From Exiguobacterium sp. s146 (lineage in GTDB: Bacteria > Bacillota > Bacilli > Exiguobacteriales > Exiguobacteriaceae): DNA of 64,000 bases. Where the stretch lies: positions 26,853 to 90,852 of the forward strand of contig NZ_JACSMA010000006.1 in assembly GCF_018618415.1 (NCBI RefSeq), given 5' to 3'. The notes beneath the pieces were generated by a model. That model was not told the DNA's origin and made no database searches. It saw only the letters and a program-made list of their open reading frames with translations. Every line of letters starts with the position of its first letter. Within the stretch, counting starts at the first letter, position 1. Positions 15,807 to 23,843 of the stretch are shown here, in pieces. The position numbers were made by a program, and so were the translations under genes.

Positions 15807-16816
15807 TGTCCCCGATACTTCCCAAGCGCGCGCAGATTGAGCACGTAGAGCACCCCGGCGTAGACAACGAGGCCGAGTACGTATCCCCAAATCCCAGCAA
15901 ACCCGCTCCCATACACCATCACTTCTTTAATCGCCGTCGCCCCATAGAAAATCGGCATGACGTAACTCAAGTTGCCGAGCCCGTATGGAATCAAGTCGAG
16001 CGGAATCAATCCCGAGAAGAACACTTGCGGAATAATCGTGAACGGGATCATTTGGACGACTTGGAGCTCTGAACGGGCGAACACCGAGATCGTCGCCCCG
16101 AACAAGACGGCCGTCCCGGCCATGAGCAGCATGACCAACATGACCCAGCCGATATTCCCGAGCGACGTCAATCCGAGCACATAAATCGTATACAGCACGA
16201 TCAAAACGGATTGGACGATCGCGAACACGCCATACCCGAGCGTATACCCTAAGATGACCTGTCCCCGTTTGATCGGGGTCATGAGGAGCCGTTCGAGCGT
16301 CCCCCCACTCCGCTCTTTGACGAGCGCCATCGCCGACAGGATAAAGACGAAAAAGAACGAGAATAACGACAAGAACACATAGCCGAATGAGTCGAACGTC
16401 GACTGCCCTTCTTCCCCGTACACATAATTCATCTCGATATCCGCCGCCGGATTCAACGTCGACAGCGCCGCTTGAATCTCTCGTACCGCTTTCGAGGATT
16501 TTGTCGACGGTTCTCGGAGCGTGATGACGGTACCTGCTTGCGTTGCTTCAAAGACGGCATCGACGTCGGCATTCTCCTCTAAATAGCCAAACGGATTGGT
16601 GATCGTGTCCAGACGCACTTCGAGCGTCTCGGCTTCGAACGCATCGACGAGCTGGGCAGGCACGTTCTCCTCGACCACGACGACCGGCACGTAATCCGAG
16701 TCGCCGAGCAGGAAGTAGACGAGCGTTAAAATGAGGAGTGGGGCAATCAAAATCAAGGCGACGCTCCGCTTATCGTTGAGCGTCTGGAAAATGACGCGTT
16801 TCGCCAAGTTACGCAT
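15803..16816 (-). CDS. ABC-2-type transporter permease
   Basis: A 337-aa membrane subunit of an exporter. The N-terminal helix (VALILIAPLLILTLVYFLL) is followed by a large extracytoplasmic domain (about 40-150) and then five helices, with the ABC-2 signature VKERSGGTLERLLMTPIKRGQVILGY before the second helix. Start ATG 16816 overlaps the ATPase gene by 8 nt; longer in-frame extensions run into the ATPase gene and lack a site. The substrate is unknown. It works with the ATPase encoded just upstream. Confidence 0.88.
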   Translation of the reverse strand: MRNLAKRVIFQTLNDKRSVALILIAPLLILTLVYFLLGDSDYVPVVVVEENVPAQLVDAFEAETLEVRLDTITNPFGYLEENADVDAVFEATQAGTVITLREPSTKSSKAVREIQAALSTLNPAADIEMNYVYGEEGQSTFDSFGYVFLSLFSFFFVFILSAMALVKERSGGTLERLLMTPIKRGQVILGYTLGYGVFAIVQSVLIVLYTIYVLGLTSLGNIGWVMLVMLLMAGTAVLFGATISVFARSELQVVQMIPFTIIPQVFFSGLIPLDLIPYGLGNLSYVMPIFYGATAIKEVMVYGSGFAGIWGYVLGLVVYAGVLYVLNLRALGKYRGH

Positions 16817-17534
16817 GAGTGCCTCCCTCTCGCCCGGCGATGAGGAACAGTTCCTCGACGCGGCCGTTCTCTGTCTGTTCCAACAGACGCGGCACCGTGT
16901 CGTAAGCAATCAAGCGGCCGTTATAGATGAGCGCGGCCCGGTCACACTCGAGCACTTCGTCCATGACGTGCGTCGAGACGATGATGGTCGTCCCATTCGC
17001 CCGAATCGCCTGGAACTGATCCCAAATCTGACGGCGCAGAATCGGATCGATGCCAACGGTCGGCTCATCTAAAAATAAGACGTCCGGTTGATGCAGGATG
17101 GCGATGGCGAGCGACAACCGTTTCTTCATCCCGCCCGAGAAGTGGCGGACGAGTTTTTTCCGGTCGGCTGTCAAATCGACGAGGGTGAGCACGTCCGTGA
17201 TCCGTTGTTGCAGCTTTGCCTTACCAAGCTGATAGATTGAACCGAAAAATGCGAGGTTCGCCTCGGCCGATAAGTCGTCATACAGCCCGTCATTCTGAGG
17301 CATGAACCCTATATTATGAAGCATGTTCATGCTTGGCATGTCCGTCTCACCAATCCGGATTGAGCCCGCGTCCGCTTTCAACGAACCAATCATGAGACGG
17401 ATGAGCGTCGTCTTCCCAGAACCTGACGGGCCGAGCAGACAACAAATGTCTCCCGAGTTGATCGTGAAGCCGACCTGCTCAATCGCCATTTGGTCGCCGA
17501 ACGCTTTAGTCACGCCTTGTAGTTGAATATCCAT
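16809..17534 (-). CDS. ABC transporter ATP-binding protein (ABC-2 exporter)
   Basis: A 241-aa nucleotide-binding subunit. It carries Walker A GPSGSGKTT (about 35-43), Q-loop MPQNDGLYDDLS, signature HFSGGMKKRLSLA, Walker B VLFLDEPTVGIDP and H-loop STHVMDE, all intact. It resembles drug or lipid exporters of the CcmA/DrrA class. It is the first gene of a two-gene operon with the permease; a minus-strand TATACT lies about 50 nt upstream. Confidence 0.9.
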   Translation of the reverse strand: MDIQLQGVTKAFGDQMAIEQVGFTINSGDICCLLGPSGSGKTTLIRLMIGSLKADAGSIRIGETDMPSMNMLHNIGFMPQNDGLYDDLSAEANLAFFGSIYQLGKAKLQQRITDVLTLVDLTADRKKLVRHFSGGMKKRLSLAIAILHQPDVLFLDEPTVGIDPILRRQIWDQFQAIRANGTTIIVSTHVMDEVLECDRAALIYNGRLIAYDTVPRLLEQTENGRVEELFLIAGREGGTHA

Positions 17535-17868
17535 CGCTGACTCCTTCTTCTTGTGCCGTTGTGATGTTCCGTATAGTTATAGTATAAGCCCTCGCGGATA
17601 TGCTCAACAATCGACATTTCGCCGATTGGGAACAGGGAAAATCCAACCGCTACACGAAGAGTTTGATTATTGACCCGTGTGAATCGAGGACACAAATCAC
17701 GTCATCGTGCTCCGTTGTGCTCGGACATGGATAATCACCCAAGCATTCGGGTATGTATACGAAGATAAAACGCTAGCCTAGAACGTTCATCGAGTTCGTT
17801 CCAACCGAATCCGTTTAGTAAATGGAATGCACATAAAAAATACATATCAAGAAAGAGGCGGGACAAGC
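17535..17868. other. Divergent intergenic region without genes
   Basis: It separates the ABC exporter operon (minus) from the carotenoid desaturase (plus). A minus-strand TTGTTG / 18 nt / TATACT pair near 17580-17612 is a plausible promoter for the ATPase gene. I see no operator palindrome or RNA structure that I would defend. Confidence 0.4.
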
Positions 17869-19371
17869 ATGCAAGATGTGAACAAGTCTGTGATTGTGAT
17901 TGGTGGAGGGCTCGGGGGAATTTCGGCGGCCATTTCACTCGCACAAAAAGGATACGACGTCTCCTTATACGAAAAGAACGACCATATCGGCGGGAAAGTG
18001 AACCGGCTCGAACAAGACGGCTTCGGTTTCGACCTCGGGCCGTCGATTTTGACGATGCCACAGATTTTTGAGAAGCTGTTCGCAGGTAGCGGCAAGCGGA
18101 TGGAAGACTACGTGCCGATTAAACGGCTCGACCTCGAGTGGCGCTCGTTCTTCCCGGACGGCACGGTGCTCGACTTATATCATGACTTGGACGTGATGGA
18201 GCGCGCCAATCCGACATTGTCTCGGAAAGACATGTACGAGTATCGCGAGCTGTTGAAATATGCGGAGCGGATTTACAACACGACAGAAAAGGCGTATTTG
18301 AAAGAAGGGTTCGAATCGCCGCGCGAAGCGGTCGCGAAGAACGGTCTGTTCTCGACGTTGTTCGGCTTCGATTTGACGTCGACGATGTACGACGGCATCG
18401 CCAAACGGATCAGCAACCCGCACCTACGGACGATGCTGTCGTATTACGTGAAATATGTCGGCTCGTCGCCATACAGTGCACCGGCCGTCCTCAATATGAT
18501 GATTTACATGCAGCACGCCCAAGGCTGCTGGTATGTCGAAGGCGGCACGCATAAACTCGCGGAAGGATTGACGAAACTCGCGGAAGAGATTGGCGTCCAG
18601 CTCCATACCGGTCAAGGCGTCGTCCGCGCGCACACGCTGAATGGTCAACTGACGGCCATCGAACTTGAGGACGGAAGGCTCCGCTCGGCTGACTATTTCG
18701 TCTCGAATATGGAAGTCATCCCGTTCTATCAAAAGATGGTCGAAGCGGATGACCAATTCGTCGACAAGCTCGTCGAAAAATATGAGCCGGCCAGTTCTGG
18801 CTTCGTGCTCCATCTCGGCGTGAACAAAGAATATCCAGCGCTCGGCCACCACAACTTCTTCTTCTCAGAGAACTTGCATGAACAGATGGACAAGATTTTC
18901 GAGCAGCACGAGTTGCCGGACGATCCGACGATTTATTTGGTGAACGTCAACAAGACCGACCCGACACAGGCACCGCCTGGGCACGAGAATATCAAGATTT
19001 TGCCGCATATCCCGTATATCCAAGACAACCCGTTCACACCAGAACAGTACGCCGCGTTTGAAGAGCGCGTCCTCGACAAGCTCGAACGGATGGGCTTGGA
19101 CGGCTTGCGGGAACATACGGTGACACGCGACGTCTGGACGCCGCACGATATCGAGCGGACGTATGGTTCGGACCGAGGCGCAATTTACGGCACTGTCGCC
19201 GATAAGAAGCGAAACGGCGGCTTCAAACACAAGAAACAGAGCGAGCTATACGACAACCTCTACTTCGTCGGCGGCACGGTCAATCCCGGCGGCGGCATGC
19301 CGATGGTGACATTGAGCGGCCAACAAGTGAGTGACAAGATTGCGAAGCGTGATGGGGTCACAACCCAATGA
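17869..19371 (+). CDS. CrtI/CrtN-family carotenoid desaturase or oxygenase
   Basis: A 500-aa FAD-dependent enzyme of the phytoene desaturase family. It has the N-terminal dinucleotide-binding motif VIVIGGGLGGISAAISLAQKGYDVSLYEKNDHIGGK, FGFDLGPSILTMP, YVEGGTHKLAEGLTKLAEE and the C-terminal family signature LYFVGGTVNPGGGMPMVTLSGQQVSDKI. Substrate specificity (C30 diapophytoene desaturation versus terminal oxidation as in CrtP/CrtNb) cannot be decided here; C30 pigments are usual in Bacillales. Start ATG 17869 follows GAGGCGGG. No other carotenoid gene is in the window. Confidence 0.88.
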   Translation: MQDVNKSVIVIGGGLGGISAAISLAQKGYDVSLYEKNDHIGGKVNRLEQDGFGFDLGPSILTMPQIFEKLFAGSGKRMEDYVPIKRLDLEWRSFFPDGTVLDLYHDLDVMERANPTLSRKDMYEYRELLKYAERIYNTTEKAYLKEGFESPREAVAKNGLFSTLFGFDLTSTMYDGIAKRISNPHLRTMLSYYVKYVGSSPYSAPAVLNMMIYMQHAQGCWYVEGGTHKLAEGLTKLAEEIGVQLHTGQGVVRAHTLNGQLTAIELEDGRLRSADYFVSNMEVIPFYQKMVEADDQFVDKLVEKYEPASSGFVLHLGVNKEYPALGHHNFFFSENLHEQMDKIFEQHELPDDPTIYLVNVNKTDPTQAPPGHENIKILPHIPYIQDNPFTPEQYAAFEERVLDKLERMGLDGLREHTVTRDVWTPHDIERTYGSDRGAIYGTVADKKRNGGFKHKKQSELYDNLYFVGGTVNPGGGMPMVTLSGQQVSDKIAKRDGVTTQ

Positions 19372-19457
19372 CCGACTCGTTTTGGGAACGACACCGCTTC
19401 AAGTTTTATACAATTGGCATGGTCATCTGCGGAATTTTGGTGGGTATGTTTTCATAA
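19368..19457 (+). CDS. 29-aa single-helix membrane peptide coupled to the desaturase
   Basis: Its ATG overlaps the desaturase stop (ATGA). The product has a charged start (MTDSFWERHRFKFY) and one hydrophobic helix (TIGMVICGILVGMF). The terminator follows 5 nt after its stop, so the transcript is shaped to include it. It may be a small partner of the membrane-associated desaturase; that is inference. Confidence 0.5.
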   Translation: MTDSFWERHRFKFYTIGMVICGILVGMFS

Positions 19458-19462
19458 GAAAA

Positions 19463-19494
19463 AGCATCTGACGTCGCGTCAGATGCTTCTTTTA
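19463..19494. terminator. Rho-independent terminator
   Basis: AGCATCTGACG pairs with CGTCAGATGCT around TCG, followed by TCTTTTA; a short A run precedes it for the other strand. It lies between convergent units. Confidence 0.85.
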
Positions 19495-19605
19495 GTTGCG
19501 TGTACTCGATTTTCCGACAAGCAGTTTCAATACAACTAAGATTCCGCCTAACACGACCGCATAGGTAACAAGCGACCACAACATGTCCAATACTCGTAAA
19601 TCCAT
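19492..19605 (-). CDS. 37-aa membrane peptide with a strong ribosome-binding site
   Basis: AAGGAGGAG ends 4 nt before ATG 19605 and overlaps the stop of the upstream membrane paralog, so it should be translated well. The product is MDLRVLDMLWS, then one long hydrophobic helix (VTYAVVLGGILVVLKLLV), then a short basic end GKSSTRN. It is the last gene of a run with two DPEHVT-family genes, and its stop lies within the shared terminator. The function is unknown. Confidence 0.7.
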   Translation of the reverse strand: MDLRVLDMLWSLVTYAVVLGGILVVLKLLVGKSSTRN

Positions 19606-19616
19606 CGAACTCCTCC

Positions 19617-20102
19617 TTATTTGAGCTGACGTTTCGCTTCATCGCGATGCGCCGTTCGCAACTCATGATTCGTCACGTGTTCCGGGTCAATCAATTCAAT
19701 CTTCCGATTCACCCACACCGACAAGAAAATGAACGGAATGAACAACGCGAGCAACATACCGGCGAACACGAGCAGCGACCCTTCAATCGTCCAGGCGATG
19801 GCGATAAACACGCCAAGCAAGAGGACGTTCGCCAGCACGATCCCAAACTCGAGACGGACATACTTCTGATAGCGCGCCTCGTCATTGAACGTGCGTAACA
19901 ACTTCATCCGATGCCAGGCCCGATATAGACTCGGCAATTGCGTCGCCATGATGATGACGGCAAACGTCGTCACATTGATTTCTCGGGTGAAGATGAAGGC
20001 AAATGCAACCCCTAATATCGCAAGTGTGAGCAGGAGTGCCGTCCGATTCACCTTCCGCTCGTTCTCGACCATTAGTTTCAGTCGTTCGTTCTTGTTAATC
20101 AT
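19617..20102 (-). CDS. Four-helix membrane protein, DPEHVT-tail family (array C)
   Basis: A 161-aa canonical member: N-terminal MINKNERLKLMVENERKVNR, helices at about 24-40, 44-58, 86-107 and 112-130, central AWHRMKLLRTFNDEARYQKYVRLEF and tail KIELIDPEHVTNHELRTAH. Start ATG 20102 has GGGAGA 8 nt upstream; ATG 20120, six codons earlier, overlaps the preceding stop and is less likely. Its central segment is nearly identical to that of the broken copy just upstream, which marks a recent tandem duplication. Confidence 0.8.
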   Translation of the reverse strand: MINKNERLKLMVENERKVNRTALLLTLAILGVAFAFIFTREINVTTFAVIIMATQLPSLYRAWHRMKLLRTFNDEARYQKYVRLEFGIVLANVLLLGVFIAIAWTIEGSLLVFAGMLLALFIPFIFLSVWVNRKIELIDPEHVTNHELRTAHRDEAKRQLK

Positions 20103-20116
20103 ATGTATGTCTCCCA

Positions 20117-20596
20117 TCATGATGTCTTTCGTTTTTCACGTTCGATTTGCGCTTCGCCGAGTTCAGTCGCTGTCACATGTTCCGAATCCATCTCTTTCAG
20201 CTCGCGATCGATTCGAAAACGAAGTGCCAAAAACGTGATGAGGCCGACGATGATGACGATGGAGAAAGTGAGGAGCGTGATCCAGCCTAACATCGTACTC
20301 GCGACCACTAGCAGAAGAAACACGAGGTTCCCGACGGCCAATCCGAATTCAGATCGGACTTTCTGTTAGTAGCGCGGATCCTCGTTGAACGTAAGCAACA
20401 GCTTCATCCGATGCCAGCCTTTATATAGCACAGGGATCTGTCCGGCCAAAATGATGGGCAACAGCAAGAGGACGTCCGTCACCCAAAAATACACGATGAA
20501 TAGCGCCAGGAAGCCGAGCATCGGATACCACGTCTGTTTTTGTCGCTTCTGCTCGTTCTCAAGCATCTGTTCGAGTCTTACGTTATGGTCAACCAT
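20117..20596 (-). pseudogene. Four-helix membrane protein, DPEHVT-tail family, broken by an in-frame stop
   Basis: GAGGAGG precedes ATG 20596 and the frame reads MVDHNVRLEQMLENEQKRQK through two helices to WHRMKLLLTFNEDPRY. A TAA at 20366-20368 then stops it exactly where the sister copy has Gln (RYQKYVRLEF). The same frame continues QKVRSEFGLAVGNLVFLLL to the tail KEMDSEHVTATELGEAQ. One C-to-T change (CAA to TAA) explains it. A truncated two-helix product remains possible. Confidence 0.85.
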
Positions 20597-20653
20597 CCAA
20601 TCCTCCTCATCAAATCTCATTACCTTCTTTTACGAAGGAATCGAAGAAAGGTT

Positions 20654-21448
20654 TCATTCGAACGGAATGTCATGCTCTACGATATATTTTGTCTCCTCGT
20701 AACTTTGTTTACTGAACGAGTCGTCGTTCTGCCGCAGCGCCTCAAAGAAGGCTTCGATTGATGCGTCATCTTGAAGCTTTCTCATAAGTATCAAATGTTG
20801 CATCGTACAGATTGCCGTGACTTGAAGCGTCTCATCTTTCATCCACGTTAGCAATTCCTTGACGAGCTCGTCTGTACCAAGCATGTCTACTCCATTCAAC
20901 CACGTGTTTGCACCCTGCGCCTTTTCAAGCTTATCTGTGCTATACAGTTGCCGTCGAGCGTAATCAATCAACATTTCACCCTCAGCGAGTCCGATGAACG
21001 GCTCATACTCGACCGTCGTGAGCGCTTCGGTGAACTGCTGGAACGAGTCGAACAAGATATCAATCTGTTCGGTGTCCGTATCGATGAAAGCGATGTTCGG
21101 ATGAGGCCCATCTCGGTAATCAAACGCGAGGAAAAAGTGCCCGTCCCCGGCGAACGCAATCAATCGCTCATCCTCGACGCCCCATTCCTTCAATAACGCC
21201 TTCGATTCGATCAGCCCTTTATGTAGTCCGACCCCGGCAATCGAGTCGACGAGGGCGATATCTTCAAGCCCGTTCCATATAACCGGCAAATCGCGCTGTT
21301 CGACATATCCCCCGTTTTGGACACAAATCATCTCAAGGTAATCCATCGGTAGTTTCACTCCGAGTCGTGTCTCCACTTCGTTCAATACATCTTCCGTTAA
21401 TGTGGGTAACCGGTTCGGGTCGTCTGGTGTATCGTTCCAAATAATCAT
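20654..21448 (-). CDS. SMI1/KNR4 (SUKH)-family protein
   Basis: A 264-aa soluble protein. The N-terminal half has the SUKH signature: LTEDVLNEVETRLGVKLPMDYLEMICVQNGGYV, then FAGDGHFFLAFDYRD and NIAFIDTDTEQIDILFDSFQQFTEAL. Such proteins are common as immunity proteins against polymorphic toxins in bacteria (established for the superfamily). The C-terminal 100 residues are helical and acidic. AGGGGAACA precedes ATG 21448. It sits inside a cluster of membrane paralogs, and no toxin gene is visible nearby. Confidence 0.85.
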   Translation of the reverse strand: MIIWNDTPDDPNRLPTLTEDVLNEVETRLGVKLPMDYLEMICVQNGGYVEQRDLPVIWNGLEDIALVDSIAGVGLHKGLIESKALLKEWGVEDERLIAFAGDGHFFLAFDYRDGPHPNIAFIDTDTEQIDILFDSFQQFTEALTTVEYEPFIGLAEGEMLIDYARRQLYSTDKLEKAQGANTWLNGVDMLGTDELVKELLTWMKDETLQVTAICTMQHLILMRKLQDDASIEAFFEALRQNDDSFSKQSYEETKYIVEHDIPFE

Positions 21449-21473
21449 TGTTCCCCTGCTTTCTTCACTAGCC

Positions 21474-21968
21474 TTATTTCTGATCCCAACTACGCTTCAA
21501 CCGCTCCCGTTTTGTGAATCCAAGCAAACTGTCCGTGACATGCTCGTGATCAATCCGAAGCAAGCGAGAATCGAGCCATGTTTCGATCACTAACATCCCT
21601 GCAATCAACGTTGCTGACAGTCCGCTGAACATCGACAACGCGAAGAATCCGGATACGTATCCAAACATCAGACCGAGCATGCCCCACAACATTGCAATCG
21701 CGATGACGCCTTTCGCCCGAATTAACCGTTGATAAGAGCGATTGTCATTGAATGTCAAAAGTGTGCGCGTCTTCTGCCACGTGATAAAGCTGAATGGAAC
21801 AGCGGTCATCGTAAAAAAGAAGAACAAGGCAAGCAGGGGCAACGATGCGTTGGCGTAAATCCACCACCCTAGTCCTAGTCCGGCCGCAGCCGCCCATAAC
21901 AATCTAAAGACACCTTTTTTCGGACGCTTCTGTAACTGTTCGATTCGTTCTTCCCGTGTCACCATCAT
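21474..21968 (-). CDS. Four-helix membrane protein, DPEHVT-tail family (array C)
   Basis: A 164-aa member. N-terminal MVTREERIEQLQKRPKKGVF, helices at about 20-36, 40-58, 87-106 and 108-127, central KTRTLLTFNDNRSYQRLIRA, tail LLRIDHEHVTDSLLGFTKRERLKRSW. AAGGAGGAAC lies just upstream of the start. It is separated from the SUKH gene by 25 nt, so the two may be co-transcribed. Confidence 0.8.
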   Translation of the reverse strand: MMVTREERIEQLQKRPKKGVFRLLWAAAAGLGLGWWIYANASLPLLALFFFFTMTAVPFSFITWQKTRTLLTFNDNRSYQRLIRAKGVIAIAMLWGMLGLMFGYVSGFFALSMFSGLSATLIAGMLVIETWLDSRLLRIDHEHVTDSLLGFTKRERLKRSWDQK

Positions 21969-22043
21969 TTGTTCCTCCTTGAAACCAATTCGGACCGTTT
22001 ACCGTACATAGGAGTAGCATACCAATAATTAGGAGGTATTTCG

Positions 22044-22247
22044 ATGGATATTCTGATTTTAGTCGTCCTGCTCGGTATCGTCGGCTTTATTGTGACTCGC
22101 TCTTATACCATTTATCCGTCCTCGTTCGGAGACCGCTCCCCCGCCCAACCACGTGCCTCGTTCACGACAAAATGCCCGCATTGTCAAGCCGTCGTTAAGC
22201 GGCAGGAACACGGGCAGACTTGTTCAACTTGTCGGAAATCGTTTTAA
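22044..22247 (+). CDS. Small membrane-anchored zinc-ribbon protein (67 aa)
   Basis: One N-terminal helix (ILILVVLLGIVGFIVTRSY) is followed by a Pro/Ser linker and a C-terminal four-cysteine zinc ribbon (CPHC-x10-CSTC). AGGAGGTATTTCG precedes ATG 22044. Its TAA overlaps the stop codon of the convergent DUF606 gene by 3 nt (shared TTAA). The partner and function are unknown. Confidence 0.75.
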   Translation: MDILILVVLLGIVGFIVTRSYTIYPSSFGDRSPAQPRASFTTKCPHCQAVVKRQEHGQTCSTCRKSF

Positions 22248-22717
22248 CCAACTTGTTTCGCTTTTAGGTGGGCCGTCTCTCTCTTCCCACTCAATTGAAA
22301 TAACAATACGCCGCCGACAATCAATACGATCCCAAGCGCTGTCTTCCATGTGAATGGGATGGCTTCTAACCCGAACCAGCCGAGCGTGTCCCATAAGAGT
22401 GCGAATAGGATTTGCGATACCATGACGATGGAGATGGCGTGGCTCGGTCCGAGCTGTTGGACGCCTTGCGTCACGCTCATGACGACGCCGACGCCGATGA
22501 TGCCGCTGAACCAATACCACGTCTCCATTCCCGTGACGGCGAACAGACCAAATCCTTCACTGATCAACCCAACGAATAGCGACGCCAAAAATCCGAGCGC
22601 GAGCACGAGCGTTGTTGTCGCCCACGCCCCGACCTGCTCTTTCACTTTCGCGTTGAACGTGTTCTGCACACAGACGAGCATGCCTCCCATGACCGCAAGC
22701 ATCATTCCAAGTGCCAT
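22244..22717 (-). CDS. DUF606 (YdcZ) family DMT-type membrane protein
   Basis: A 157-aa five-helix transporter-like protein. GMMLAVMGGMLVCVQNTFNAKVKEQVGAW at the start is the YdcZ family signature, and GPSHAISIVMVSQILFALLWDTLGWFG marks the second half. Single-domain members are thought to act as dimers. It lies downstream of, and is probably co-transcribed with, a Crp/Fnr regulator and two more DUF606 genes. The substrate is unknown. Confidence 0.85.
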   Translation of the reverse strand: MALGMMLAVMGGMLVCVQNTFNAKVKEQVGAWATTTLVLALGFLASLFVGLISEGFGLFAVTGMETWYWFSGIIGVGVVMSVTQGVQQLGPSHAISIVMVSQILFALLWDTLGWFGLEAIPFTWKTALGIVLIVGGVLLFQLSGKRETAHLKAKQVG

Positions 22718-22729
22718 GATGTGTCCTCC

Positions 22730-23398
22730 TCATTCATAAATACTCTCCCCGGCAACAGCAATCAACCTGTCCCGGTCCATGATGGTGATGTGGCGACGGT
22801 CGCGCGCGATCAATCCCGCCTCGACGAACCGTTTGAGCGTCCGATTGACGTGACGATAGCTCGTCCCAATCAAATCAGCGATATCGGTCAACTCATCGAC
22901 CGTCGACCCGAGCGTCGTCTCTTCCGGCGTCATCGACAACAGATAGCTCGCGAGTCGGACATCGACCGGATAGAACAAGTTGAAACTCATCGACTGCGAC
23001 TTCATCTCAAACTTCTTCGTGATTCCTTCGAGCAAATAGCGAAGCCAGGTCACGTCGTCCTTGGCGTGACGGTCAAGGTCATCAAAGCGCACGACGAGCA
23101 TCTCGACCGGTGTGACCGCCTCGACCGTGTTCAAGAACGGCGTGCGACGGATGTATTCAATATCGCCAATCAAGTCGAGCGGATATTTGAACGACAAAAC
23201 GAGCCGCTTCCCAGCTGCCGATGTATGGGATACGCGAATCTTTCCGCTCACAAGAAAATGGAGCTGTTCCGCCTTTGCGCCTTGGGTACAGATCACCTCA
23301 CCCGGTGTGTAACGGACGAGCTTAAGTTGAGGTCGGATGGCTGATGGAAGCACCTCATCAAGCCCATATCGCTTCATATAATGGTCAATCTGTTCCAT
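22730..23398 (-). CDS. Crp/Fnr-family transcriptional regulator
   Basis: A 222-aa regulator. The N-terminal cyclic-nucleotide-binding-like beta barrel has YTPGEVICTQGAKAEQLHFLVSGKIRVSHTSAAGKRLVLSF, and the C-terminal winged helix has DELTDIADLIGTSYRHVNRTLKRFVEAGLIARDRRHITI. There are no N-terminal Cys clusters, so an iron-sulfur sensor of Fnr type is not indicated. It resembles the YeiL group. AGGA lies upstream; ATG 23398 is preferred over GTG 23401. It sits inside a DUF606 gene cluster and probably regulates it. Confidence 0.88.
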   Translation of the reverse strand: MEQIDHYMKRYGLDEVLPSAIRPQLKLVRYTPGEVICTQGAKAEQLHFLVSGKIRVSHTSAAGKRLVLSFKYPLDLIGDIEYIRRTPFLNTVEAVTPVEMLVVRFDDLDRHAKDDVTWLRYLLEGITKKFEMKSQSMSFNLFYPVDVRLASYLLSMTPEETTLGSTVDELTDIADLIGTSYRHVNRTLKRFVEAGLIARDRRHITIMDRDRLIAVAGESIYE

Positions 23399-23404
23399 CA
23401 CGTG

Positions 23405-23830
23405 TCATCCTTTCAATACGAGAATCCCGACAATCATCATAATGACACCTAGCAGTTGCGTCCGGTTCAAGTCACGGCGCAACATCCCGAACCAACCGCG
23501 CCAGTCAATGACGAGCGCGAGGGCGAGCTGGGCAATCAAAAATAATGAGATCGTGAGCGTGACACCGAGCTCATGTACGGCCGTCATATTGCTGAACAAG
23601 ATGAAGGCAGCGAACGCGCCCCCTGACAAATAGAGCGGTTCGACGCGGCGCATGCGGACGTACGTCCGGTCGCGAACGAGAAGCATGATGACGAGCGCGA
23701 CGAGAAATCCTGTCAACTGCGTGAGCGTGGCGGCCTGCCACGTCCCGATACTTGAACTGATGCGAGCGTTGGCGACGCTTTGCAGCGTCAAAAAGAAGCC
23801 GCCGCTGATGGCGAACAGTACTCCGCGCAT
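23405..23830 (-). CDS. DUF606 (YdcZ) family membrane protein
   Basis: A 141-aa single module: MRGVLFAISGGFFLTLQSVANARISSSIGTWQAATLTQLTGFLVAL, then ELGVTLTISLFLIAQLALALVIDWRGWFG, then GVIMMIVGILVL. AAGGGGGAAGAG precedes the start. It is the middle gene of a run of three DUF606 genes with the Crp/Fnr regulator. Confidence 0.85.
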   Translation of the reverse strand: MRGVLFAISGGFFLTLQSVANARISSSIGTWQAATLTQLTGFLVALVIMLLVRDRTYVRMRRVEPLYLSGGAFAAFILFSNMTAVHELGVTLTISLFLIAQLALALVIDWRGWFGMLRRDLNRTQLLGVIMMIVGILVLKG

Positions 23831-23843
23831 GATCTCTTCCCCC

